Shown here piece after piece: positions 23,497-31,720 of a DNA stretch of 64,000 bases. Positions within the stretch are counted from its first letter, which is position 1, and the number at the start of each line of letters is the position of its first letter. A model generated the notes under the pieces. The model saw only the letters and a list, made by a program, of their open reading frames with translations. It was not told the DNA's origin and did not search any database. Source of the stretch: Cohnella phaseoli (lineage in GTDB: Bacteria; Bacillota; Bacilli; Paenibacillales; Paenibacillaceae); contig NZ_QRDZ01000018.1 in the NCBI RefSeq assembly GCF_003386235.1, forward strand, positions 124,001 through 188,000, given 5' to 3'. A program made the translations under genes and the position numbers.

Positions 23497-23739
23497 TTGA
23501 AACCTGCAGGCGTAGTTCGTAAAGTCGATCAATTAGGAAGAATTGTTCTTCCGAAATCGTTGCGCAAACGGTACCAGATGAATGAAGGGGATCCCGTGGA
23601 AATATTGGTTCAAGGCGATCATATCATTTTGGAACGTTATCGGCCGCGCTGCGTGTTCTGTTCTTCGATGGAATCCGTCGGGGAATTCAAGGAGCGTTAT
23701 GTCTGCGCTTCCTGTGTTAAAGATATGCACGGGCTGTAA
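23497..23739 (+). CDS. AbrB-family transition-state regulator with C-terminal four-cysteine module
   Basis: This 80-residue DNA-binding protein has a swapped-hairpin AbrB N-terminus (VVRKVDQLGRIVLPKSLRKRY). After it comes a C-terminal pair of CxxC motifs (CVFC and CASC, 19 residues apart) that could bind zinc. Classical Bacillus AbrB lacks this cysteine module. The family regulates the transition to stationary phase, sporulation and secondary metabolism. An ATG at 23479 lies before the ribosome-binding site GGAGGA (23485-23490); that site points to the TTG at 23497, which also gives the standard AbrB start MKPAGVVRKVD. It is followed by a strong terminator. Confidence 0.87.
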   Translation: MKPAGVVRKVDQLGRIVLPKSLRKRYQMNEGDPVEILVQGDHIILERYRPRCVFCSSMESVGEFKERYVCASCVKDMHGL

Positions 23740-23755
23740 AGATACCGGGAACAAC

Positions 23756-23783
23756 AAAAACCGTCCTCTCGGACGGTTTTTTT
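23756..23783 (+). terminator. Terminator of the AbrB-like gene
   Basis: AAAACCGTCC pairs with GGACGGTTTT around TCTC, with a further T run. Confidence 0.9.
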
Positions 23784-23801
23784 GTCATATATGCCGTAAA
23801 C

Positions 23802-23825
23802 AAAACCGGAACCTTCCGGTTCCGG
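23802..23825 (-). terminator. Terminator of the small minus-strand gene
   Basis: CCGGAACC/GGTTCCGG with a four-base loop (23806-23825). The minus-strand transcript ends in UUUU. It supports the small gene at 23842-23991. Confidence 0.75.
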
Positions 23826-23841
23826 TCTTGTCGGCGGATAT

Positions 23842-23991
23842 TTACAAGCCTTTGGTTTTATCATCGTTATACGAAGCCGTCAAAATTGCTCCGATGAACA
23901 ACGCCAGGATGAGAACGACGATCCAGAACTTGTGGGACATCCCGAATAAGATCACTTCTTGTGCTGCTTCGCCAGCTGCCGAAAGGAACAT
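23842..23991 (-). CDS. Small single-pass membrane protein (49 aa), unknown
   Basis: On the minus strand, an ATG at 23991 preceded by GGAGGTG opens a 49-residue frame. The peptide starts MFLSAAGEAAQEVILFG, then has one transmembrane helix (about residues 22-41, FWIVVLILALFIGAILTASY), and ends in a charged tail DDKTKGL. I do not recognise it. A good ribosome-binding site and its own terminator make a real gene likely. It runs convergent to the AbrB-like gene. Small membrane peptides of this kind occur among spore-forming Firmicutes, but no role can be assigned. Confidence 0.7.
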   Translation of the reverse strand: MFLSAAGEAAQEVILFGMSHKFWIVVLILALFIGAILTASYNDDKTKGL

Positions 23992-24145
23992 ATCCTACAC
24001 CTCCGATTAACTACCCTTTATTATAACCAACCCTTGTTAAAAAGAAAACGCAAAATGTTGTGAACAAACCCGAACAATTGATGATCTTCGCTCGTCGGGC
24101 ATATAAATGAAATCGTGGCCAACATCGCAAGGGGAGGGAATCGCC

Positions 24146-25282
24146 TTGAGTTCGATCATCAACTGGATGGGCGGATGGCCGAAGGAAGGACTCGTAGCCG
24201 CATCGGATTGGGAGGAGAGGGTGGAAACCGCCGCAGAGAAGCTGGCGGGGGAGGAGTTCGGACCGGGGCGGCAAGAAGCGGGCAGCGGCGGAGAATCAAA
24301 TCTGAACGATCAGTTTGCCGCAAGCTTGCTGAACGGGAAAATCAGCGGGAACGGCAAACGAATCAGATTTACCAAAGGGGCTGACAGCGCGCTAAGCTGG
24401 ATCATCGGCGAAGCGCTGCAGCCCGGCGACGTCGTTCTGACTGAACGGCTGACGTCGCGAACCGCTCTGCAAGCGTTTCGCAAAGCGGGCATGAGGGTGG
24501 AAGCGGTGGACGGAGATCGGAAAGGGATGGACCCCGAAGCGCTGACGACAGCCCTGTTCCGGCATCGTCCTAAGCTCGTCTATGTCGCCCCGTCCTGTAC
24601 GGAGCCGGAAGGGATGAAGTGGAGCGGGGAGTATCGGGCCGCCGTCTTCCATCGCTGCCGAGAAGCCGGAGTGCTGCTCGTCGTCGACGACAGGCAGGAG
24701 TCGCTGCTCTATGACCCGGAAGAGATCGCGGCGGCGCAGCGGCGTCTAGAGCCGGGGGTACTGTCTATCGGTCAACTGCCTCCGGGGCTGATCGCGGGCT
24801 CCCGCGTCGGATGGATCGCCGGAACCGCGGAGCCATTCAGTCGACCGTCGCTTGCGAGAGAAGAGAATGCAAGGAAATACGCGTTAGGTCCAATCGAGCA
24901 GCGGGCATTAAGCGGTTTAATCGAGGAGCAGCCCCTTGAGCCGCTGCTTGACATGCTCAGAGTTCAATGTCGGGAACGGAAGCGAATGATGACGGAGCAG
25001 TTGACCCGCCAGCGTATCGGCGAGTTAACTTGGGTAGAGCCGCGAGGCGGACTTCATCTGTGGCTTAAGCTGCCGCCCGGCTTGGACGGCGAAGCTTTGC
25101 TGCGAGGGGCGTGGTTAAAAGGGGTAATTTTTCAGCCGGGGGCTCCGTTCTTTACGAAAGATCCGAAGCCCAACACTGTCAGAATTACTCACGCCTTCGC
25201 CGACGAGCGACAAATCCGCCAAGGCGTGGCGAGACTGGCGGAGAGCATTGAGGAGTTTACGGGTCGATGGTCCCGTTCCTAA
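24146..25282 (+). CDS. Aminotransferase-fold (MocR C-domain-like) protein lacking the PLP lysine
   Basis: This 378-residue protein follows the type I aminotransferase fold, close to the C-terminal domain of MocR-type regulators but without their winged helix. Fold markers are present: FTKGADSALSWIIGEAL, VVLTERLTSRTALQAFR, YVAPSCTEPEG, VDDRQESLLYD, and the terminal VRITHAFAD with the carboxylate-binding Arg. Where active relatives have S-K in GTFSK-x4-PGLRLGY, this protein has SIGQLPPGLIAGSRVGW, so proline replaces the Schiff-base lysine. The Asn of NPTG is also replaced (EPEG). It is probably not a normal transaminase. GGGGAGG at 24131-24137 selects the TTG at 24146. Its stop overlaps the stop of the convergent Rieske gene by a few bases. 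Confidence 0.75.
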   Translation: MSSIINWMGGWPKEGLVAASDWEERVETAAEKLAGEEFGPGRQEAGSGGESNLNDQFAASLLNGKISGNGKRIRFTKGADSALSWIIGEALQPGDVVLTERLTSRTALQAFRKAGMRVEAVDGDRKGMDPEALTTALFRHRPKLVYVAPSCTEPEGMKWSGEYRAAVFHRCREAGVLLVVDDRQESLLYDPEEIAAAQRRLEPGVLSIGQLPPGLIAGSRVGWIAGTAEPFSRPSLAREENARKYALGPIEQRALSGLIEEQPLEPLLDMLRVQCRERKRMMTEQLTRQRIGELTWVEPRGGLHLWLKLPPGLDGEALLRGAWLKGVIFQPGAPFFTKDPKPNTVRITHAFADERQIRQGVARLAESIEEFTGRWSRS

Positions 25283-25593
25283 TCGAACTTGGCGGCCGCA
25301 TAGAGCCGCCCGTTTCTTTCGATGACTTGACGGTAGGCTAATCTGCGGTCGGAGAGGGTAAGACACGCTCCGGTTTCGCCATGGAAAGTCCAGAAGTGCA
25401 GCGGGCAATAGAAAATATCCTCGTGCGGACGGATGTCGCCGCCCGCATGGGGACAAACGGCCAGTAACAGGCGATAAACCCCTTCGGCGCTGCGGACAAG
25501 CCAATAAGGGGAGTCCTCCGCCGTTATTTCCGCAGGTAAGATTTCATATTGGATTACAGGGCCAAGGTCGATCGGATACAGCTCTTCGCTCAT
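25279..25593 (-). CDS. Rieske-type [2Fe-2S] protein (NirD-like)
   Basis: This 104-residue protein is a stand-alone Rieske domain. Cluster ligands are visible as CPH, then 13 residues, then CPLH, followed by WTFHGETG. The spacer is shorter than the usual 15-17. Such proteins act as ferredoxin-like electron carriers or as small subunits of nitrite reductase or oxygenases, but no partner oxidoreductase is near. The ATG at 25593 overlaps the stop of the upstream DUF2161 gene in an ATGA arrangement, so the two are translationally coupled. Its 3' end overlaps the end of the convergent aminotransferase-like gene. Confidence 0.85.
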   Translation of the reverse strand: MSEELYPIDLGPVIQYEILPAEITAEDSPYWLVRSAEGVYRLLLAVCPHAGGDIRPHEDIFYCPLHFWTFHGETGACLTLSDRRLAYRQVIERNGRLYAAAKFD

Positions 25594-26459
25594 CGGGATG
25601 CAGCTCCTTCCGCTTGTTCGTTCGCCGGCTCCGGCGCGTTCGCGTTCGCCCATACGTCGGCCCATACAAACTGGCGAGCCCATACGAGAGCGACATGAGC
25701 ATATTCTTGCAATGCCGCTTCGCCGCCGGGCGTCAGCTCGTATATGCCTTTGCTGATCCGTCTGAACCAGCCGTAGTGATTGTCGCGCAGAAACGTGCCG
25801 GCATTCGGGCAATTGGTCCAATCGCGGACTTGTTTGGGAGCGGAGGGGCCGTGACAAGCGAGCGCAAGCGCGCATTGGATCGCTCTCTCCCGATAAGCGG
25901 TAACGAGCTTGCGTTTCGAGCTGCCTCCGACATTGTAATCTCCGCTTCTGGCATTAAATTCTTTCAGCAGTCTGTTTGCTTTGGCTTTGCTTCTTCTTCC
26001 CGTTGGCAGGTTGTAGGCGTCTCCCGTCTCCGCCGCCAAAGACGAGCCGGAGAGGACCGGGGAAGGGGCGGAGCTGCGGATTTCCGCAGGCTCGCACCAG
26101 ACGTCGACGACGGGGGATTTTGTACGATAGAAAGTAACGGTAATAAATCCGAGATTCAGTCTTCGGCACAGATGAGTTATTTCATTGAACCTTTGATTGT
26201 GGGCGCCTTTTTTTACGCGGTTCCTCTCCACGGCGAGCCAGACGGACGCTCCGGTTTTCTGCCGGTCGATTCCTTGGAGCAGCAGCGGCAGCGTGAACGT
26301 TTTTTTCATCTCGACGATCGTGGGCGTCGGATCGCCGTGCTCTTCGGGGCGATAGGCGACCAGGTCGCAGCCGCGAATTTCCGCTTTTACTTCGTATCCT
26401 CGGGAGGCGAAGAAGCTTTTGACCGGCGGGTACAGCTCGGCTTCCAGTTTGACGGCCAA
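25590..26459 (-). CDS. DUF2161 protein, putative PD-(D/E)XK nuclease-fold
   Basis: This 289-residue protein reads as the DUF2161 family, predicted in the literature to be a PD-(D/E)XK phosphodiesterase. The likely active site is visible: E in KLEAELYPPVK, D in GCDLVAYRP, and E-x-K in TIVEMKKTF, a restriction-endonuclease-like layout. The N-terminal 130 residues hold this domain. The C-terminal part (about 180-270) contains a winged-helix-like stretch (WFRRISKGIYELTPGGEAALQEY) that may bind DNA. The start is a TTG at 26459 with the ribosome-binding site AGGAGGAG just before it. It is coupled to the Rieske gene. The substrate and role are unknown. Confidence 0.75.
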   Translation of the reverse strand: MAVKLEAELYPPVKSFFASRGYEVKAEIRGCDLVAYRPEEHGDPTPTIVEMKKTFTLPLLLQGIDRQKTGASVWLAVERNRVKKGAHNQRFNEITHLCRRLNLGFITVTFYRTKSPVVDVWCEPAEIRSSAPSPVLSGSSLAAETGDAYNLPTGRRSKAKANRLLKEFNARSGDYNVGGSSKRKLVTAYRERAIQCALALACHGPSAPKQVRDWTNCPNAGTFLRDNHYGWFRRISKGIYELTPGGEAALQEYAHVALVWARQFVWADVWANANAPEPANEQAEGAASR

Positions 26460-26633
26460 GGTGAAATCTCCTCCTGATCAGCACGTAAATACGTTGGTTT
26501 TATCGCCATTATAGCATACGGGGCACAGAGGATTTAGCAATGAACAAGAATGTAAGGTCAAATTCGTCCCTCTCCCCGCATAGGATGATATTACGTCAAG
26601 TCAGAGTAGAGAAAGCTGCGAGGAGGAAGCGGC

Positions 26634-28529
26634 ATGGACATCTTCAGTCGGATCTCAGAGTATCGGGCCGAGAGTGAAAAATTAAGCTGGTCGGGGACTT
26701 TTCGGGATTACATCGATATACTTCGCCGCGACAATTCTCCGGCGATGACCGCTCACGCCCGGGTTTACGATATGATCGTATCCCATGGGGTGGAAGAGGC
26801 GGGCGGTAGCAAAACATACAAGTTTTTCAGCTCGGAAATTTTCGGGCTGGATCGGACGATGGAGAGGCTGGTGGAGGAGTACTTTCATTCTTCGGCCAGA
26901 AGACTTGACGTGCGCAAAAGAATATTGCTGCTCATGGGACCCGTCAGCGGGGGGAAATCGACGATCGTCACTCTGCTTAAAAAAGGGCTGGAACAGTATT
27001 CAAGAACGACAAGGGGAGCCGTTTATGCAATTAAGGGCTGCCCGATGCAGGAGGACCCGCTGCACCTCATTCCCGAAGAGCTTCGCCCGGAGATCGAGAA
27101 GGAGCTTGGGGTACGTATCGAAGGCGATCTGTGTCCGTCCTGCCAGATGAGGTTGAAGACGGAGTTTGACAACGACATCGAGACGGTGCCGATTGAGCGC
27201 GTGCTGATCTCGGAGAAAAATCGCGTCGGAATCGGTACATTCAGCCCGTCCGATCCGAAATCTCAGGATATTGCCGACCTGACCGGCAGCATCGATTTCT
27301 CCACGATTACGGAATACGGCTCGGAGTCCGATCCGCGAGCGTATCGGTTCGACGGAGAGCTGAACAAGGCCAATCGCGGTTTGATGGAATTTCAGGAGAT
27401 GCTCAAGTGCGATGAGAAGTTTCTATGGAACCTGCTTTCGCTGACGCAGGAAGGCAACTTCAAAGCCGGCAGGTTCGCATTAATTAGCGCGGACGAAATG
27501 ATCGTGGCGCATACGAACGAATCGGAGTACAAGGCTTTCATCGCCAATAAGAAAAACGAAGCGCTGCAGTCGCGGATGATCGTAATGCCGGTTCCGTACA
27601 ATCTGAAGGTATCTTCGGAAGAGAAGATCTATACGAAGCTGATCGGTCAATCCGACATGAGCCATATCCACATTGCGCCTCATGCGCTGCGGGCCGCCGC
27701 GATTTTCTCGATTATGACCCGTCTCAAGGAATCGAAGAAGCAGGGGATGGATCTGGTCAAAAAGATGCGGATGTACGACGGCGAGGAGGTAGAGGGCTAC
27801 AAGGAAGCCGATCTGAAGGAGATGCAGAACGAGTTCAGCGAGGAAGGCATGTCCGGTATTGATCCGCGTTACGTCATCAACCGGATATCGAGCGCCTTGA
27901 TCAAGCACGACTTGCCGTGCATTAACGCCTTGGATGTGCTGCGCGCGCTCAAGGACGGTCTCGATCAGCATCCTTCGATTACGAGGGAGGAGCGGGAGAA
28001 GTATCTCAATTACATCTCCGCCGCTCGTAAGGAATACGACAACCTAGCCAAGAAGGAAATCCAGAAGGCGTTCGTCTATTCGTTCGAAGAGTCGGCCCGC
28101 ACCTTGTTCGAAAACTATCTCGACAATATCGAGGCGTACTGCAACTGGTCGAAAATCAAAGACCCGCTGACAGGCGAGGAGCTGGACCCGGACGAGAGGC
28201 TGATGCGCTCGATCGAGGAGCAGATCGGCGTGTCGGAGAACGCGAAGAAGGCATTCCGCGAAGAGATTCTCATTCGTCTGTCGGCGTACTCCCGCAAAGG
28301 CAAGAAGTTCGATTACAGCATGCACGACCGGCTTCGCGAGGCGATCGAGAAGAAGCTGTTCACCGACCTGAAGGACATCGTGAAAATTACGACCTCGACG
28401 AAAACGCCGGATGAAAGCCAGCTTAAACGCATTAACGAGGTAACGAAGCGGCTGATCGACGAGCATCATTATTGCCCGGTTTGCGCGAATGAACTGCTTC
28501 GGTATGTCGGTAGCCTGCTGAATCGATAA
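26634..28529 (+). CDS. prkA: PrkA serine protein kinase / AAA+ protein
   Basis: PrkA is a 631-residue AAA+ protein with a C-terminal kinase-like domain, linked to sporulation and stationary-phase adaptation; recent work on the family also describes protease activity. The Walker A motif is GPVSGGKST at 102-110. The central motifs LISADEMIVAHTNESEY and SRMIVMPVPYNLKV and the C-terminal YCPVCANELLRYVG match the family over its full length. GGAGGAAG at 26621-26628 precedes the ATG at 26634. In many bacteria prkA is followed by yhbH and spoVR. Here the next gene is an unrelated chitinase, and spoVR lies 15 kb away; yhbH is not in the window. Confidence 0.96.
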   Translation: MDIFSRISEYRAESEKLSWSGTFRDYIDILRRDNSPAMTAHARVYDMIVSHGVEEAGGSKTYKFFSSEIFGLDRTMERLVEEYFHSSARRLDVRKRILLLMGPVSGGKSTIVTLLKKGLEQYSRTTRGAVYAIKGCPMQEDPLHLIPEELRPEIEKELGVRIEGDLCPSCQMRLKTEFDNDIETVPIERVLISEKNRVGIGTFSPSDPKSQDIADLTGSIDFSTITEYGSESDPRAYRFDGELNKANRGLMEFQEMLKCDEKFLWNLLSLTQEGNFKAGRFALISADEMIVAHTNESEYKAFIANKKNEALQSRMIVMPVPYNLKVSSEEKIYTKLIGQSDMSHIHIAPHALRAAAIFSIMTRLKESKKQGMDLVKKMRMYDGEEVEGYKEADLKEMQNEFSEEGMSGIDPRYVINRISSALIKHDLPCINALDVLRALKDGLDQHPSITREEREKYLNYISAARKEYDNLAKKEIQKAFVYSFEESARTLFENYLDNIEAYCNWSKIKDPLTGEELDPDERLMRSIEEQIGVSENAKKAFREEILIRLSAYSRKGKKFDYSMHDRLREAIEKKLFTDLKDIVKITTSTKTPDESQLKRINEVTKRLIDEHHYCPVCANELLRYVGSLLNR

Positions 28530-28536
28530 GCGGCGG

Positions 28537-28604
28537 CGGTCTGGCACAAATCGTTAAGCTCTGCGTCGGAGCGTCATGACGTTGGCTAATGATCTGCCAG
28601 ACCG
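28537..28604. terminator. Long hairpin behind prkA
   Basis: CGGTCTGGCA (28537-28546) and TGCCAGACCG (28595-28604) form perfect 10-bp arms around a 48-nt loop that can itself fold (GCTCTGCGTCGGAGC). No T run follows, so termination by the intrinsic mechanism is doubtful. Confidence 0.4.
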
Positions 28605-28653
28605 TGCTGCGTCGGAGAGCCTTGACAGCAGGTAAATTCCGCCACACTGCCGA

Positions 28654-30192
28654 CTATCGTAGAGACTGAGCCAGCTTCCTTAGCAAGGTGCCGTTGAAAT
28701 CTTGGCTGAGCTCCCAGACAACGGCGCCTCCAAGCCCCTTAGCTTTGACGTAACCGGCTTTGTAGGCGAGCGATTCGGGATCTTCGTAAGTTATGAAGGT
28801 CCCGGTTTTTTTGTTGTACAACCACGGAACTTTGGCCGTATCGTCCCAGTAACGCACGAAGCCGCTCCCGTCTAACCAGCCGAGGTTCTCCAAGTTACCA
28901 AACTCATGTACGCCAGAGGCGGTTACTCCTTCCGACAAAGCGGTGCAGGTCTGCGCCAAGCCGTTGCCTGTCGATCCGCATCCCGCCCAGCCCCGTCCGT
29001 AGAACGGAACGCCCAGCACAAGCTTGTTTGCGGGAACCCCTGCTTTCATAAAGGCGTTAACCGTATCGTTTGCGCTGGCGCCGGAGGTGCTCGGCCGCTT
29101 CGGATCGGAATACAAGGGGGCGTGGTGATTGCTCGTCTTTTCCCAGCTTCCATAATAATCGTAAGTCATCAGATTGACCCAATCGACGATGGCTGCGACC
29201 TGATTCATCTCCGTGTTGGAAATATAGCCGGAAGAAGCACCGGCGGCAATCGTCAACAAATACGGTTTACCGTCCTGTTTTCTTGCATCGTCCAGCTTGG
29301 CCTTAAGCTCCTTCAGCAGCAAAGTAAAGTTCCGCTTATCCTCCGGTCTCGTGCGATTGGAGGACAAGCCTCCGGCTACCGGGTATTCCCAGTCGAGATC
29401 AACGCCGTCGAATCCGTTGTCCCGAATGAATCGAACCGCGCTTTCCACGAACTTGGTTCTTGCGGCGGCGGTCAGAGCGACGTCGGAGAAGGAGCCGGAC
29501 CAATTCCAACCGCCGACGCTGATCAAGGTTTTCAGCTTCGGATTGTCTTTCTTTATCCGCTTCAATTCGGCGAAGTTGGCGCGATCCGCAGCGGCGTCGC
29601 CCATCACGACTTCGCCTCTCTGAACGTTAGCAAAGGCATAGTTGAGATGAGTAATTTCGGATGTTGCGAAGCGAGACGGGGTTAGCTGCTGATAGGAAGC
29701 CCAATACGGATAATAGGCAACGATCCGGTACGGCGAAGCCGACGGTTTCGTACTACCTGCTGTAGCTAAAGCAATCGTATTGGAGCCAGCGAACCATTGT
29801 ACGTTCAATCCTATGAGAGCAGAAAACGGGCGTATAGGAAGAAACAAAGTTGAGTTGGACAGAATCGGCGCGTGAGTGAGCGACAGGCTGCTCCCATTGA
29901 GGGCAGCGGCAGTTTTTCCGACCTCCATATCGACAACTATGCCTGAACGGAACAGCTTGAATCTGGTTTTATCGATCCATTGGACCTGTAATCCTGCTGC
30001 ATTCAACAGAGGCCGGGCTTGAACGTATGTAGCGTCGTTTCTTACGAACGGGCTGGTCTGGAACTCGATTGTATTGCCGTTATATGTAACTTTGACGTCG
30101 CTGTCGGCGTTTCCCGGCGGCATCGGAATGAGCAATACGGCAAGAACGAAGGTAAGCAGGGCGACTCGCAAATATACATGATGTCGATTCAA
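28654..30192 (-). CDS. Secreted GH18 chitinase with N-terminal copper amine oxidase-like stalk domain
   Basis: This 512-residue exported enzyme has a signal peptide (about 1-29) and a region at 33-145 that resembles the copper amine oxidase N-terminal-like domain common in Paenibacillus secreted proteins. A glycoside hydrolase family 18 barrel follows from about 152 to 510. The catalytic signature DxxDxDxE is complete: D262, D265, D267 and the acid E269 in DGVDLDWEYP. SVGGWNWSGSF, NLMTYDYYGSWE and the terminal GGAVVWELSQD are also typical. It should cleave chitin or related beta-1,4-GlcNAc polymers outside the cell. It lies downstream of the histidine kinase gene on the same strand, with an inverted repeat between them. 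Confidence 0.93.
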   Translation of the reverse strand: MNRHHVYLRVALLTFVLAVLLIPMPPGNADSDVKVTYNGNTIEFQTSPFVRNDATYVQARPLLNAAGLQVQWIDKTRFKLFRSGIVVDMEVGKTAAALNGSSLSLTHAPILSNSTLFLPIRPFSALIGLNVQWFAGSNTIALATAGSTKPSASPYRIVAYYPYWASYQQLTPSRFATSEITHLNYAFANVQRGEVVMGDAAADRANFAELKRIKKDNPKLKTLISVGGWNWSGSFSDVALTAAARTKFVESAVRFIRDNGFDGVDLDWEYPVAGGLSSNRTRPEDKRNFTLLLKELKAKLDDARKQDGKPYLLTIAAGASSGYISNTEMNQVAAIVDWVNLMTYDYYGSWEKTSNHHAPLYSDPKRPSTSGASANDTVNAFMKAGVPANKLVLGVPFYGRGWAGCGSTGNGLAQTCTALSEGVTASGVHEFGNLENLGWLDGSGFVRYWDDTAKVPWLYNKKTGTFITYEDPESLAYKAGYVKAKGLGGAVVWELSQDFNGTLLRKLAQSLR

Positions 30193-30233
30193 TAGAAATG
30201 TCCTCCCAGGTCGGTTGATGGCCTATTAGGCTC

Positions 30234-30267
30234 AAATAGATAGAGGTAAGCTTGTTTCTATCTATTT
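30234..30267. repeat. 11-bp perfect inverted repeat between kinase and chitinase genes
   Basis: AAATAGATAGA (30234-30244) and TCTATCTATTT (30257-30267) form a perfect dyad with a 12-nt loop, about 42 bp upstream of the chitinase start codon. It could be an operator for the chitinase or a weak terminator of the kinase transcript. Part of it (AGATAGAGG) recurs as a direct repeat near 30314. Confidence 0.5.
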
Positions 30268-30347
30268 TCCGGTTAGGGAGGACTCTCGTAAATGTTAAAA
30301 TATTGGATGGAGGTAGATAGAGGACTTTACGGGACGCCGCTAATGCC

Positions 30348-31694
30348 TTACGCGCTTACCTCCGGGAGGCATACTTTGAACACGGTCAGCCCTTCCTTTT
30401 CATCGGAAACGAGCTCAAGCGCTCCTTTATAATGCTTTACTCTCTCCTGAACGATAGCGAGTCCAAGCCCGCTGTGCCCTTCTCCTTTGGTCGTATACCC
30501 CGGCTTAAAAATTTGCAGTCTATCGTCCGTTGTTATTGCACGGCCGCGATTGGATACCTTAAGTGCAATTGAGCCGTCCTCCTGGGAGCGGATAGAGGCG
30601 AAGACATGTCTTTCCTCCTGTGGAAGGTGCATCGTCTCGTCGAATGCGTTGTCTACCAGGTTTCCAATAATTTTAATGATATCGATCACTTTAATCGTCG
30701 TTTCCTTGGCCTCCCACTTGTCGGGCAGCTCATAAGTAAACTGAATGCCTTTCCCCAGCGAGACGGCGATCTTGGCCTGAACGAATGCGGCAAGCGCGGG
30801 AGACGAATGATGAACGATGTCGCTTACGTCCCGGGTCTCCTTGACCAGGTCCCCTACATAATTTTTCAATTGCTCCGTCTTGCCCATCTGCGCCATCGTA
30901 TGGATGACCTGCACATGGTTGAGAAAATCATGCCTCTGTCCCCGAATCGATGTGAACATGTCGTTAATATCGTCTATGTACACCTCTTGCGTCGTTTTCG
31001 CCGCTTGCTCCCTGGTGCGAATGACCAGTCGGATGATGGAGACTAGTGCTAGGAGGCTGACTAGGATGATGAGGTAGATCATTATAGCATTAAGAATTTT
31101 GTTGCTGTTGTCATAAGTGATATGTAAAATCTGCATAGTTCCTAATAGACAAAATTGAATGGCAATTAGAAGGATGACCTGCATTAGAGATTTTCGGTTG
31201 TCTTCTACAATAAATGAGAAAAAACGTCTGGCGGAAAACAGGTTTTTGTTTCGAATAAACCAAGAAGCGATCAAGAGTAAAAGAAGCTGAGGGTACAACG
31301 TTCTCATTAAGGTAGACGGTTCTCGAATGATTTCAGAGTGGGTGGATATTCCTAACGAATAAACTATGATGGCACTTGAAATAATGTCAGTAATCATGCT
31401 TAGTATCAGCATAAAGAAAACTAATAATATCTTAGTTTTTGGGCGCAATTCTTTGAAGATCATAAACACTAGCAATGCTCCGGAGATGACTGAGTTTAAC
31501 AAATGGATCGGGAAAGGAAGAATAAGAATCAAAATATCCGTGTAAACGGAATGAATAACCGTAATAATTAACAATCGTTTGAACAGATTCTTAGGCAGCG
31601 GATCTAAGAAAGAGAAACAAAATAATAAACAAGTAAATGTCTGAGGCTGCGCCACCAAGAGATCCAATTTAAGAAAATTGATAAATTCTTGCAT
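30348..31694 (-). CDS. AgrC-like (HPK10) sensor histidine kinase
   Basis: This 448-residue kinase has six or seven hydrophobic helices in residues 1-225. A kinase core follows with the HPK10-type phospho-acceptor motif SIRGQRHDFLNHVQV (H255). The ATPase domain has IGNLVDNAFDET and GEGHSGLGLAIVQERV. This family senses cyclic autoinducing peptides (AgrC) and normally phosphorylates a LytTR response regulator. The ATG at 31694 is supported by AAGGGAG upstream; a TTG at 31718 is the other option. It is divergent from the agrBD-like operon 240 bp away. No receiver-domain partner is near. The membrane half is much more AT-rich than the kinase half. Confidence 0.88.
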   Translation of the reverse strand: MQEFINFLKLDLLVAQPQTFTCLLFCFSFLDPLPKNLFKRLLIITVIHSVYTDILILILPFPIHLLNSVISGALLVFMIFKELRPKTKILLVFFMLILSMITDIISSAIIVYSLGISTHSEIIREPSTLMRTLYPQLLLLLIASWFIRNKNLFSARRFFSFIVEDNRKSLMQVILLIAIQFCLLGTMQILHITYDNSNKILNAIMIYLIILVSLLALVSIIRLVIRTREQAAKTTQEVYIDDINDMFTSIRGQRHDFLNHVQVIHTMAQMGKTEQLKNYVGDLVKETRDVSDIVHHSSPALAAFVQAKIAVSLGKGIQFTYELPDKWEAKETTIKVIDIIKIIGNLVDNAFDETMHLPQEERHVFASIRSQEDGSIALKVSNRGRAITTDDRLQIFKPGYTTKGEGHSGLGLAIVQERVKHYKGALELVSDEKEGLTVFKVCLPEVSA

Positions 31695-31720
31695 ACTGCT
31701 GGCTCCCTTGCTAGGCAATG

